Shown here in pieces: positions 23,394 to 34,974 of a stretch of DNA of 64,000 nucleotides. The notes below the pieces were generated by a model. That model worked only from the letters and a program-made list of their open reading frames with translations, made no database searches and was not told where the DNA came from. The translations under genes and the position numbers were made by a program. Positions within the stretch are counted from its first letter, which is position 1, and each line of letters starts with the position of its first letter. The stretch comes from Margaritifera margaritifera (Eukaryota; Mollusca; Bivalvia; Unionida; Margaritiferidae), in contig JAQPZY010001561.1 in assembly GCA_029931535.1 (NCBI GenBank), positions 620,001 through 684,000 on the forward strand, written 5' to 3'.

Positions 23394-25059
23394 CGGTGAA
23401 GATTACAGAGTTAGAAAGAAATGAACAAATTAGAATCACTTCTCTTGCACTTCATTTGATATCAAGTGTCTGGATTTTCTTAAAAATGATGATGATTGTA
23501 GTGGTGATGATGATAACGATTATAAGGTAATTGTTGTTGCTGTTGACGATGATGTTGGTAACGTCGACGACGATGAGGATAAAATATGAAATAACATTAT
23601 TCCGGTACTTTCTTCTGCCTGGATATTTATTAATTTCTTAATAATATTTTCATTATCAATTTCGGACTTGAATTCGTTACTTAACCCTAATTGTACTTCG
23701 TTGGCGTCCTTTGATGTAAACAAAGCCCTTTGCTAATGAATGCGGATATATATAATCCAGAATAAAAAAAAAAAAATAAAATAAAACAAACAAACAGGCA
23801 TCATGCTTAAAACGTATACTGAAGACGGTAATATAATGCCGTTTATATGTATCAAGACAATCACAGCCATTGTGATATAGTTTCAACTGTTGGAAGGAAT
23901 ATACAAACAAAAGCACGTATTGATGCAAGAAAGTATAACACCCAAAAGTCCTGCCTATATTTCGTCGTTCAGATGGAAATTCGATTAATTCTTCCAGTTT
24001 AGTACATTCCAACTGCAGAACTGTTTTTCCGGGTATTTGTTCTGGCTTGTATCTTTCCTTTTCTCTCTATCTTTTGCCCGGAGATTTGTGGTGCAAAACG
24101 GAATTTCTCGTCTCACAACATCGTATGTAGTCGGGACAAGTGGAGCGGAAGCGCATGTATTTTTCACTTGTCTATACATTGTTTTTAAAATAGTGATTAT
24201 CATTTACTTTTTAACCTCAATGATTCCAAAAGGAGCAAACTTTGTAACTTTTAGAGAGCGCAAAAAATGCAAATCTACATTCCAGAATACATATGTGAAA
24301 GTGATTATCACCATGACAAGATTAAAAAAAAAATCAACAACAACAACAAACAAAAAAAGTAATAATTGTTGTAATTGGTCGTTATTGCATACTAAAAGGA
24401 TATGGAAAATTCTTGTAATATTCCACTGGTAGGAGGCTATTGACACTAAAAACGTGTGAGGTAATACTTTGGTTTCACCTGACATTTACTCGTAATGCTA
24501 AGTGGCAGGTTACAAATTATAAGTTTACGTAATAAAATGCTGTATCACGTTACTTTAAAGCACATTCGTAACTTCCTATAATGAACGTCACGACAGTCAC
24601 TTCACATGTAATATTCTTGCTGCAAACATCAAAGGAATAAACAAGGCAAAGAGCTCTTTGAACTGTCGGTAGTATTCAAAGTTGCCAAAAATGACACCAT
24701 GTCTCTACAAATTCAATTTATTTTTAATTTATGTTCGTCTGTAAAAAGACTTTCATGCCAGTCCAGTAATAAGGTTAGACTGGTTACAATACTTCATATT
24801 CACATAGCGTTTCCTCTTTGATGCAAAGAATCTGTATTTGGTTTATAAATCTTCCTCCGCATTAAAGATACTATGGTTTAACAGTGCGAAAAATGCCTCT
24901 ATCACACAACTACAAGTTCCCAATTAAAAAAAAAATGTCGATATAGTCGATATATTTATGTTTGTCGAAAAGATTTAATTCAAAATTGTCCTGTTGCAGC
25001 AAAACTTTCTGTAACCGTTCTGCTTAGAATAGTAAAAAATTTCCCTTTTCTAAAAAAAT
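23394..25059. other. Unique stretch without a recognised gene
   Basis: Several overlapping ORFs of 67-131 codons lie on both strands at 23520-24485. None has a recognisable domain; the longest (24037-24432, plus) starts hydrophobic and ends lysine- and asparagine-rich, as A/T-rich sequence would. An imperfect GATGATGATG-type tract sits at 23488-23575. Confidence 0.5.
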
Positions 25060-25323
25060 TTGAAACTTTCTGAAGATAGTTCAGAACAAATCGATAAGAT
25101 AAACTATTCCTTTGAACAAATCGATAAGATAAACTATTCCTCAGAACAGATCGAAAAGATAAACTATTCCTCAGAACAAATCGATAAGATCAACTATTCT
25201 TTAGAACAAATCGATAAGATCAACTATTCCTTAGAACAAATCGATAAGTTCAACTATTCCTCAGAACAAATAGATAAGATCAACTATTCCTCAGAAATGA
25301 ATCAGCTCAAGAACACTTTCTGA
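25060..25323 (+). CDS. Possible small repeat peptide, 87 codons (doubtful)
   Basis: The ORF starts at an ATG just before a 30-bp tandem array and consists of about seven ten-residue repeats (SEQIDKINYS), then ends in MNQLKNTF and a TGA. The period is a multiple of three, so an ORF can arise by chance once one unit is open. The variation seen (D/E, S/F/L, I/F) is mixed. No signal peptide, splice context or known family was recognised. Most likely a coincidental ORF; a short expressed low-complexity peptide cannot be excluded. Confidence 0.15.
   Translation: MKLSEDSSEQIDKINYSFEQIDKINYSSEQIEKINYSSEQIDKINYSLEQIDKINYSLEQIDKFNYSSEQIDKINYSSEMNQLKNTF
25081..25290. repeat. 30-bp tandem repeat, 7 copies
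   Basis: Units start TCAGAACAAATCGATAAGAT and end AAACTATTCC. The array ends cleanly at 25290 with six further bases of a unit. Confidence 0.96.
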
Positions 25324-26420
25324 CTTGAAAGATTGTTCTTTTTCTCATTGTATGGTTTCATTCTTCATGGCTTATTTTAGTGAAAAGGCACTAATGTTAA
25401 ATATTTCAGAAATTGTTTTAGATAAATATTCTTTCCCAGTGAGATAACCGTTTGAAAAAGTAAGGTAGTTAACCTTTTTCAGTGAGATTCATATCAGGAT
25501 ACACGGAGAAAAAAATAAAAGCGAGGGATTTTTTCAAAAAATATTCTTTGGTTTTGTCCAAGTGTTATCAACACCGAATAAATCTTTCACATTTAACCTT
25601 TGTCAGTAGATACAGTGTTTTTCAGAAACCATCACTGCTTTCATCCAATGCTAATAGTCCAACATACACTGCCTTTCGTGAGGTTCAGTGTTGTTATTCT
25701 ATTTGAGATAAAATTCTTTGCAATGATGAATTTTTAAAAAAGTCATTTTGTTTATCGAAATGCATGAAGTTTCAATTTTTGTCACATTGTTGGTCTTTTG
25801 TTTATTATATGGGCATAATGCATGTTTTTAAACATATTGTAATAAATTTGGGTATGTTCCATTTGTATTTACGTCTCCATTTATAGGTTCGTTAGATTTT
25901 AGTGATTAGTGGTTTGATTATGGGAAGTAGGTGTTGGGAATTTCTAGGAACAGACGTCATACTTACAGTTTTTAAGAGACTTTGCAATGGCATGGATTGG
26001 TTTCGTAGTTTCAGATGGGGTCAGACTAGCATAAGTGGGCATGGAGCCAAGTAGTTCCTATCTTAATTCAGAGGTGTTGATTGTTTGTGCCTTTCGGTTG
26101 GAGATATTCGTGACAAGAACTACTGTTTTGTGCCATGGAATAAATGGGAAGGGGTCATCCCTTTGTTTGGACATGCCTTTCATTGTAGCAGTTGGTGGAA
26201 ATGCACGTGCGAAAAGTGGTTCAGACTGTTGTTTTTATTGACCCAGGGATGGAATCTGAAAATAGTTCCCTGCATTGGGTGTTTGAATTGTGTTATGCGC
26301 TTTATATCACGGCATGCAAACTAGGAAAAACCATGCAATTGTGAAGTTATAGTTGTGACATTGTGGTCATTCATTTATTGATTAGAGAAAAATTGTTTCT
26401 AGTCTTGGCGCGTTACGAGA

Positions 26421-26486
26421 ACTTCCAGCTGACAACGAATGTTGTCGGGAAGTCCTTGGAAATAGGGGAAAACAAGGGACTTCCAG
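26421..26486. other. Nested inverted repeats (foldback)
   Basis: ACTTCCAGCTGACAAC pairs with GTTGTCGGGAAGT around a GAAT loop (26421-26453). The right arm can instead pair, as GGAAGTCCTTGG, with ACAAGGGACTTCC ending near 26486. Three related arms in 66 bp allow alternative stems. No transposon family was recognised. Confidence 0.5.
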
Positions 26487-27772
26487 CCCAACCTCACGCA
26501 GGTGTTTGATTCGCTCGGTAGAGGAACCCCTGTGCGTGTTACAATATGTATCTTGATTGTGAGTCTTGTGATTTATTGAATTAGAAAAGACCTATAACTA
26601 AATCAAAACATGCCATGTTTTGCTCTCGGGTCTAATGCTCCAAATGACATAGTTGTAAGATTAGCCAGTCTGATTAGTGACAGGATGCTTTCTAATATAA
26701 TTTTTAACACTTCACTATGACCGGTTCGACTGGTATAGACTTTCTACTTAATGACAAACACTTAAATTCTTATCTACTTACACAGAAAGTGGCGAGATCT
26801 TTACCATGCGTGTACCCTTACATATTGTTTGATTGTACGATGATGGGCTTCTGTATTATTATACATATAATTTAGTGAAAAGTTATCTGAAATTTGTGTA
26901 ATGCTTTCAGCTTAGCGACGTCAATTGTAAATACGTATTGACAGCTAATTCATCAGCGCTGTGCTGAAGTATCAGGTGTCTGGCGCACTAGATCAAATTA
27001 CATTTGTTTTCTCAGCCATTTAATGTTGAAGGATTAATTGTATATTAACAAAGATGGGAAACGAGACACGATCACGGCCTGCTTTGTGCACCTAAAATGT
27101 ATTTTATACCCTTCTACAATTAAGTGCCTCCTGTTATCTTGATTTCTTTGGAATGATGATTTTCATAGTTAAACAGGACACTTAGAACCATTCATACACT
27201 TGCTGAATGTATTATACACTAACTTAACCATGCATTTAAGCCCCGATACTTTAGACAATTTACAACTTGGTGCTAAAGTGACTAGTCTTATCTAGAAGCG
27301 TGAAATATTTCTTCCTACATTATGATAAGGGCAAATCCAAATGATAAATACACATAACTGATATCTATCAGTTTTATCATTCCTACATTATATATTACTA
27401 CATAAACAAAGCTGGCAAAAATTAAAAGAAATCATATTTTTTTAAAAACTTTTTTGGTATTAGGTCCTTTAGGAATAGTTAAGTGCATATGTTTACAGAA
27501 CATTTTTAAAATTTATTTATATTCATATTTTTTTTTTTTTTACAATACATATGTGATGTTCTGATTCAAACAGAGATAAACAATTATCAGTAATAATATA
27601 TCTTTATTCAATCTAGGGTTAATAAATCTCATAGGAGCGTTCCCAACAAAACAAAAGTTGACCTCGTACAAGAAACAGTGATGAAAACAACGACAAAAAG
27701 TAAATTAGAGTGATTATTTTGAGGTAGTAACGACAGGAATCACAGAGCAATAGAGGAAAGAAAATTCGATAC

Positions 27773-27880
27773 CTGAATAGCCATGCTTCCCGTGGCAGTA
27801 ACACCGGATGGTAAACGGGATCCGGGTAATCCATGTAACTTAGTCTCCTTTGGTAGAAATCCAAATAAGATAATGTACAT
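27773..27880 (-). other. Exon-like segment B with in-frame ATG and donor
   Basis: On the minus strand 36 codons run from an ATG (27880-27878; MYIILFGFLPKE...) to TGSMAIQ, followed immediately by GTATCG, a plausible donor. The final 63 bp align without gaps to segment A (about 73% identical), including the donor. If it starts a protein, the first residues are hydrophobic, but the frame is also open further upstream. No acceptor was convincing. Could be a first exon, a duplicated internal exon, or a dispersed repeat. Confidence 0.35.
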
Positions 27881-28469
27881 TTTGAGTATATCTACAATGT
27901 CACAGGATGTGGAATAGCTGGTGTGACTAAACTAGAATCACTTACAATTGAAATTACATTTTCTCGTGGAAAACAGTATCGGATTTTCCAAATCTTTGTC
28001 AAAATGTAAGCTTCAGTTGAAGCATTAGTGGTGCAAAGTTTCTAGTCATTACCCATACAAAGGCACTTTCCCATAACATTACATGATAACTTAATTCACA
28101 GCGGACGAGAAGGAAATTCTGTTGTTGTTATTACAAATAGTTTACAGATTAACCCGAAGAAATTACTACTGCAGACAGGAGACACCTGGATAAGTCCTTG
28201 AATATTTGTACTAAAATGTAACTGAAATGAGGAGATGGATGTTTTGTTTGTACATAACTTTCCATGTTAAGCGAAAGGTAGTGAATCACACGTTTACTTA
28301 ATACATTTTGTATCACCAGTACATATAAGTACATTTGTTACCTCGTGATAACTTTTAGGTCACTCACTTCAGATATAAGATTTGTTCTGCATAGACATCA
28401 GAGATTAGACCAGGCAATGAAACAGCAAAATACTTAGAACTTAAAGCAAAAAGGAAACTTATCTCGGTA

Positions 28470-28560
28470 TGTACTTGCGCAAAATGACGCCGCGCTTACA
28501 CAAATTTTGACTCTACTCCGTGTTGCACATGCGCGATAAAAGGTTTGCATGTCAGCCGCT
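28470..28560. promoter_or_regulatory. CpG-richer patch with NRF1-like site (weak)
   Basis: In an AT-rich setting this stretch has TTGCGCAAAATGACGCCGCG and GCACATGCGCGATAAAAGG. The second is close to the NRF1 consensus GCGCATGCGC and is followed by a TATA-like ATAAAAGG. It lies about 0.6 kb upstream of segment B in minus orientation. Regulatory use is speculation. Confidence 0.15.
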
Positions 28561-28844
28561 GTGGCAAATTTCTCTAACCGCACTATTTCATTGACCGACT
28601 ATTTATTGTTCAGACACCGATAAATTCCGATATAATTCTGCCTTTTTTCCTTATTGACGAATCGCAGGTATGAAATTCCTTTGGGTATCTTCATTATATG
28701 AACCCTCTTAGATGATGATAATTGTTTGTATTTGTTCTATTTTGGCAAATTTTTTGAAAATATCTAGGCTTCCAGTTATATAAACTTTCATTTTACATGC
28801 CCTACTTGAAACGTTTTTGGGAGAATATAATATTAATTTTTTAA

Positions 28845-29159
28845 TACAATATCACACAGAATAAAGTATTTAGGGTGTACCGTTTTGAATACAATATCAC
28901 ACAGAATAAAGTATTTAGGGTATACCGTTTTGAATACAATATCACACAGAATAAAGTATTTAGGGTATACCGTTTTGAATACAATATCACACAGAATAAA
29001 GTATTTAGGGTATACCGTTTTGAATACAATATCACACAGAATAAACTGTTTAGGGTATACCGTTTTGAATACAATATCACACAGAATAAACTGTTTAGGG
29101 CACCCCGTTTTGAATACAATATCACACAGAATAAAGTATTTAGGGTATACCGTTTTACA
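28845..29159. repeat. Minisatellite, 45-bp unit, 7 copies
   Basis: Unit TACAATATCACACAGAATAA plus AGTATTTAGGGTATACCGTTTTGAA. Copies 5 and 6 carry ACTGTTTAGGG. Because 45 is a multiple of three, ORFs of 94-136 codons appear in three frames on both strands; these are artefacts. Confidence 0.96.
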
Positions 29160-29440
29160 GAGATTTTTGTTCTCTTTCCATTGAGTATATATTCTTTATT
29201 TCATTGTGAAAATCATCTTTGGTCAAAAGCAAAGAGAGCTAAATCATTCCTGGATTTTATTTCCTACCTGGAGTTACTGCTTTAAATTTTCTCAGGAATG
29301 GGTGCTTATTTTCAAACGGCCCGAAATATTGAAAATTCCGTATGTGAATTAACTTAAGTATTAATTGAGAAAACAAGTTTCTCATTAAGAAAGCTTGTTG
29401 GGAACTTATCCAGTCTCTTTTTCCCATGGCTATGACTATT

Positions 29441-29546
29441 ATGTTAAACAAGATATTTTGGACTTTATATCTATTTTTACAACATCGGAACAAATGTTAA
29501 ACAAGATATTTTGGACTTAATATCTATTTTTACAACATCGGAACAA
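29441..29546. repeat. 53-bp tandem duplication
   Basis: Two copies starting ATGTTAAACAAGATATTTTG at 29441 and 29494, differing at one base (TTTATATC/TTAATATC). Confidence 0.93.
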
Positions 29547-30450
29547 ACTCTTTTATTGCTGACAAATGAAACGGATAGAACCCATCCTATATTCTTGAAG
29601 GGTAAACAATTTTGAATGATCGTTTGCAAAGGCTATGATCCTTTGGCAGCTAACGACTAAGTAATTTTCTCATTTTGGAAAGATTTACCGCAGATGGAAA
29701 TGAAGTCACACACGTCTTATAATATTCCCATCAAAAGTCTAAGCTTTTTTTCACCGCTAATTTTCTTCATGCACAAGGCAACAGCTCGTTGAATATACAA
29801 TATTCCACGGATCATTTAGCAATATATTTTCTTTCTAAATTCAACATTCCGACAATATAATAGTGTTGTTTTCCTATTCAATTCACGTTTTATCAAGACA
29901 TTTGGATAAAGCACAAGTCAACTGCATATTCTCGGGTTCTCATAGTTATGCAAAGTTTATCCAAAGATTTAATAGATTCTTTCAAGCAGTAATTAATGCC
30001 CAATAATCCGATTACTTTTAACCCTAGTGTATATACACGCTTAAAGAGCATAACTGTTGTTATTTACAATAATATTCATTCATACCTACGGAAACGTTGC
30101 TCTATTTAATATTCTTATTGGAGTTAATAAATGTTTGTGTGTGTGTGTGTCTGTGTGTGTGTGAAGAATACTTACGTACATTTTTGTTTTTTTATACTAT
30201 ATTCATCCTTATTAGATTTTCAACGATATGGTAACTGAAAACATATGAAATTGTTTTCATCAAAGCAATAGACGGCGATTATCTAAGTATAAGTTCTAAA
30301 ACAAAAAAAAAAACAAAAAAATTATCATTGGTAAAGAAGTACCCCCAAATTAGGGCTATTTTCATGGAAACAAACCCGACTAAAATATTAGCTCTACCCA
30401 AGGTACCTTATATGTGAGAGATTTACACAGGGCTCGTGGTTCTATAGTAA
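29547..30450. other. No gene recognised; short (GT)n
   Basis: Unique AT-rich DNA. A GT microsatellite with one CT interruption lies at 30134-30163, and an A-rich tract at 30301-30320. Confidence 0.6.
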
Positions 30451-32753
30451 AATGACCATGATTCCTTAATATTCTACAATGTATATAATGACCATGATTC
30501 CTAATTATTATACAATGTATATAATGACCATGATTCCTTATTATTCCACAATGTATATAATGACCATAATTCTTTATTATTCCACAATGTATATAATGAC
30601 CATGATTCATTAATATGTTACAATGTATATAATAACCATGATTCCTTATTATTTCACAATGTATATAATGACCATAATTCTTTATTATTCCACAACGTAT
30701 ATAATGACCATGATTCATTAATATTTTACAATGTTTATAATAACCATGATTCCTTATTATTTCACAATGTATGTAATGACCATGATTCCTTATTATTCCA
30801 CAATGTATATAATGACCATGATTCCTTAATATTTTACAATATATATAATGACCATGATTCCTTAATATTTTACAATGTATATAATGACCATGATTCCTAA
30901 TTATTATACAATGTATATAATGACCATGATTCCTTATTATTCTACACTGTATATAATGACCATGATTCCTTAATATTTTACAATGTATATAATGACCATG
31001 ATTCCTTATTATTTTACATTGTATATAATGACCGTGATTCCTTAATATTTTACAATGTATATAATGACCATGATTCCTAATTATTATACAATGTATATAA
31101 TGACCATGATTCCTTATTATTCTACATTGGATATAATGCCCATGATTCCTTAATATTTTACAATGTATATAATGACCATGATTCCTAATTATTATACAAT
31201 GTATATAATGACAATGATTCCTTATTATTCTACATTGTATATAATGACCATGATTCCTTATTATTCTACATTATATATATAATGACCATGATTCCTTATT
31301 ATTCTACATTGTATATAATGACCATGATTCCTTAATATTCTACATTGTATATAATGACCATGATTCCTTATTATTCCACAATGTATATAATGACCATGAT
31401 TCCTTAATATTTTACAATGTATATAATGACCATGATTCCTTAATATTTTACAATATATATAATGACCATGATTCCTAATTATTATACAATGTATATAATG
31501 ACCATGATTCCTACTTATTATACAATGTATATAATGACCATGATTCCTAATTATTATACAATGTATATAATGACCATGATTCCTAATTATTATACAATGT
31601 ATATAATGACCATGATTCCTTAATATTCTACATTGTATATAATGACCATGATTCCTTATTATTCCACAATGTATATAATGACCATGATTTCTTAATATTT
31701 TACAATGTATATAATGACCATGATTCCTTATTATTCTACATTGTATATAATGACCATGATTCCTTATTATTCCACACTGTATATAATGACCATGATTCCT
31801 TAATATTTTACAATGTATATAATGACCATGATTCCTTAATATTTTACAATGTATATAATGACCATGATTCCTAATTATTATACATTGTATATAATGACGT
31901 TGATTCCTACTTATTATACAATGTATATAATGACCATGATTCCTTAATATTTTACAATGTATATAATGATCATGATTCCTAATTATTATACAATGTATAT
32001 AATGACCATGATTCCTAATTATTATACAATGTATATAATGACCATGATTCCTTAATATTCTACATTGTATATAATGACCATGATTCCTTATTATTCCACA
32101 ATGTATATAATGACCATGATTCCTTAATATTTTACAATGTATATAATGACCATGATTCCTTAATATTTTACAATATATATAATGACCATGATTCCTAATT
32201 ATTATACAATGTATATAATGACCATGATTCCTACTTATTATACAATGTATATAATGACCATGATTCCTAATTATTATACAATGTATATAATGACCATGAT
32301 TCCTAATTATTATACAATGTATATAATGACCATGATTCCTAATTATTATACAATGTATATAATGACCATGATTCCTTAATATTCTACATTGTATATAATG
32401 ACCATGATTCCTTATTATTCCACAATGTATATAATGACCATGATTCCTTAATATTTTACAATGTATATAATGACCATGATTCCTTAATATTTTACAATAT
32501 ATATAATGACCATGATTCCTAATTATTATACAATGTATATAATGACCATGATTCCTACTTATTATACAATGTATATAATGACCATGATTCCTAATTATTA
32601 TACAATGTATATAATGACCATGATTCCTAATTATTATACAATGTATATAATGACCATGATTCCTAATTATTATACAATGTATATAATGACCATGATTCCT
32701 TGTTATTCTACATTGTATATAATGACCATGATTTCTTGTTAATCCACAATGTA
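30451..32753. repeat. Large minisatellite, 36-bp unit, about 64 copies, 9-unit higher-order repeat
   Basis: Unit TATAATGACCATGATTCCTT followed by an A/T-rich variable part and ACAATGTA. The rare CTACTTATTA variant at 32231 and 32555 is spaced exactly 324 bp (9 x 36), and at 31511 another 720 bp (20 x 36). The order of variants over nine units repeats, so a nine-unit block was amplified in the right half. Because 36 is a multiple of three, a 507-codon minus-strand ORF (31261-32784; RNHGHYIHC repeats) and several plus-strand MTMIPNYYTMYI ORFs exist; no evidence supports translation. Confidence 0.97.
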
Positions 32754-33055
32754 TTTTGGTTTCAATAAGATGGCATCTGAACATTTTCTCCTGATTTCGG
32801 AACCTTCAATCTTAAAGCTGTAACACGATAGATAAATATGCCAGTATTCTATTAAAGAATCAGATTTCTGTCCTCTCACAGTCAGCTGAGATATTTATCC
32901 GCACACTTTTGCTTCACATTCCGTCCGTCCGTCTGCTTGTTCGTCTGTTCGTAACTCCATGTTGCTCCTCTGAAATCGCAAGACTAAAATTCAACAAACT
33001 TGGTACAGAGATTGTCCATGTAATACTCTTCTGCGAGAGGGGTATATTTATGAAG
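32754..33055. other. Spacer with CCGTCCGT-type element start
   Basis: No gene. CCGTCCGTCCGTCTG at 32921-32935, followed by CGTAACTCC and ACAAACTTGGTACAGAGATTG, resembles the start of a dispersed non-coding repeat I associate with molluscan genomes (from memory, unverified). The 53-bp array begins about 135 bp downstream. Confidence 0.4.
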
Positions 33056-34326
33056 CCTTTCCCCTGGGGTCAAAGGCAGTAGGTCAAAAGTACGTTATGC
33101 AAAATGTGCCTTTCCCCTGGGGTCAAAGGCAGTAGGTCAATAGTACATTATGCAAAATGTGCCTTTCCCCTGGAGTCAAAGGCAGTAGGTCAAAAGTACA
33201 TTATGCAAAATGTGCCTTTCCCCTGAAGTCAAAGGCAGTAGGTCAAAAGTACATTATGCAAAATGTACCTTTCCCTGGGGTCAAAGGCAGTAGGTCAAAA
33301 GTACATTATGCAAAATGTGCCTTTCCCCTGGAGTCAAAGGCAGTAGGTCAAAAGTACATTATGCAAAATGTGCCTTTCCCCTGGAGTCAAAGACAGTAGG
33401 TCAAAAGTACATTATGCAAAATGTGCCTTTCCCCTGGAGTCAAAGGCAGTAGGTCAAAAGTACATTATGCAAAATGTGCCTTTCCCTGGGATCAAAGGCA
33501 GTAGGTCAAAAGTACATTATGCAAAATGTGCCTTTCCCCTGGAGTCAAAGGCAGTAGGTCAAAAGTACATTATGCAAAATGTGCCTTTCCCCTGAGATCA
33601 AAGGCAGTAGGTCAAAAGTACATTATGCAAAATGTGCCTTTCCCTGGGATCAAAGGCAGTAGGTCAAAAGTACATTATGCAAAATGTGCCTTTCCCCTGG
33701 AGTCAAAGGCAGTAGGTCAAAAGTACATTATGCAAAATGTGCCTTTCCCCTGGGATCAAAGGCAGTAGGTCAAAAGTACATTATTCAAAATGTGCCTTTC
33801 CCTGGGGTCAAAGGCAGTAGGTCAAAAGTACATTATGCAAAATGTGCCTTTCCCCTGGAGTCAAAGGCAGTAGGTCGATAGTACATTATGCAAAATGTGC
33901 CTTTCCCCTGGAGTCAAAGACAGTAGGTCAAAAGTACATTATGAAAAATGTGCCTTTCCCCTGGAGTCAAAGGCAGTAGGTCAAAAGTACATTATGCAAA
34001 ATGTGCCTTTCCCTGGGATCAAAGGCAGTAGGTCAAAAGTACATTATGCAAAATGTGCCTTTCCCCTGGAGTCAAAGGCAGTAGGTCAAAAGTACATTAT
34101 GCAAAATGTGCCTTTCCCCTGGGATCAAAGGCAGTAGGTCAAAAGTACATTATGCAAAATGTGCCTTTCCCTGGGGTCAAAGGCAGTAGGTCAAAAGTAC
34201 ATTATGCAAAATGTGCCTTTCCCCTGGGATCAAAGGCAGTAGGTCAAAAGTACATTATGCAAAATGTGCCTTTCCCCTGGGATCAAAGGCAGTAGGTCAA
34301 AAGTACATTATGCAAAATGTGTCTTT
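33056..34326. repeat. Minisatellite, 52-53-bp unit, about 24 copies
   Basis: Unit CCTTTCCCCTGGAGTCAAAG plus GCAGTAGGTCAAAAGTACATTATGCAAAATGTG. Alternating 53-bp (CCCCTGGAGTC) and 52-bp (CCCTGGGATC or CCCTGGGGTC) variants recur in order, so multi-unit blocks were copied. Staggered plus-strand ORFs of 62-80 codons, each starting at the repeated ATG, are artefacts. Confidence 0.97.
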
Positions 34327-34443
34327 CAATATACAATGTATAGTGATAAATAAATATATTTATTCATACTTTCAATATACAATGTATAGTCATAAATAAA
34401 TATACAACGTATAGTCATAAATAAATATATTTATTCATACTTT
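34322..34443. repeat. About 46-bp AT-rich repeat, 2-3 copies
   Basis: TTTCAATATACAATGTATAG and ATAAATAAATATATTTATTC recur twice, with a partial internal copy between them. It joins the 53-bp array to the 29-bp array. Confidence 0.85.
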
Positions 34444-34483
34444 CAACTGCAATTTGCAGACACAACCTCCTGAGTAGAATCGG

Positions 34484-34947
34484 ATGTATATAGGTCGAGC
34501 ATGGATAAATCTATGTATATAGGTCGAGCATGGATAATTCTATGTATATAGGTCGAGCATGGATAAATCTATGTATATAGGTCGAGCATGGATAAATCTA
34601 TGTATATAGGTCGAGCATGGATAAATCTATGTATATAGGTCGAGCATGGATAAATCTATGTATATAGGTCGAGCATGGATAAATCTATGTATATAGGTCG
34701 AGCATGGATAAATCTATGTATATAGGTCGAGCATGGATAAATCTATGTATATAGGTCGAGCATGGATAAATCTATGTATATAGGTCGAGCATGGATAAAT
34801 CTATGTATATAGGTCGAGCATGGATAAATCTATGTATATAGGTCGAGCATGGATAAATCTATGTATATAGGTCGAGCATGGATAAATCTATGTATATAGG
34901 TCGAGCATGGATAAATCTATGTATATAGGTCGAGCATGGATAAATCT
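34484..34947. repeat. Minisatellite, 29-bp unit, 16 copies, almost perfectly homogeneous
   Basis: Unit ATGTATATAGGTCGAGCATG plus GATAAATCT, spaced exactly 29 bp from 34484 to the last start at 34919. Only the second copy differs (ATAATTCT). This is the most uniform array in the window and so probably the youngest, or an assembly product. Confidence 0.98.
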
Positions 34948-34974
34948 ATGTGGTCATAAATACAAATAATTAAC

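Larger units (their letters stand above)
25324..28844. other. Long unique stretch without a recognised gene
   Basis: About 3.5 kb. It holds the hairpin cluster at 26421-26486, the exon-like segment at 27773-27880 and a CpG-richer patch at 28470-28560. A GC-richer stretch at 25880-26330 carries two overlapping plus-strand ORFs (68 and 79 codons), the second rich in W and C, without a recognised family. Confidence 0.5.

Noticed and set aside
24037..24432. 131-codon plus-strand ORF with hydrophobic start
   Set aside because: Overlapped by a minus-strand ORF of 93 codons, ends in low-complexity K/N/T, no recognisable family; most likely chance in AT-rich DNA.
28845..29285. Three overlapping ORFs of 94-136 codons
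   Set aside because: All come from seven 45-bp tandem units open in several frames on both strands.
31261..32784. 507-codon minus-strand ORF in the 36-bp array
   Set aside because: It is explained by a period divisible by three. The plus strand is also partly open, there is no signal, domain or splice context, and unit differences are not biased to silent positions.
33157..34399. Series of staggered 62-80-codon ORFs starting MCLSPG
   Set aside because: The same 52-53-bp unit read repeatedly, with frame changes between units; no coding evidence.
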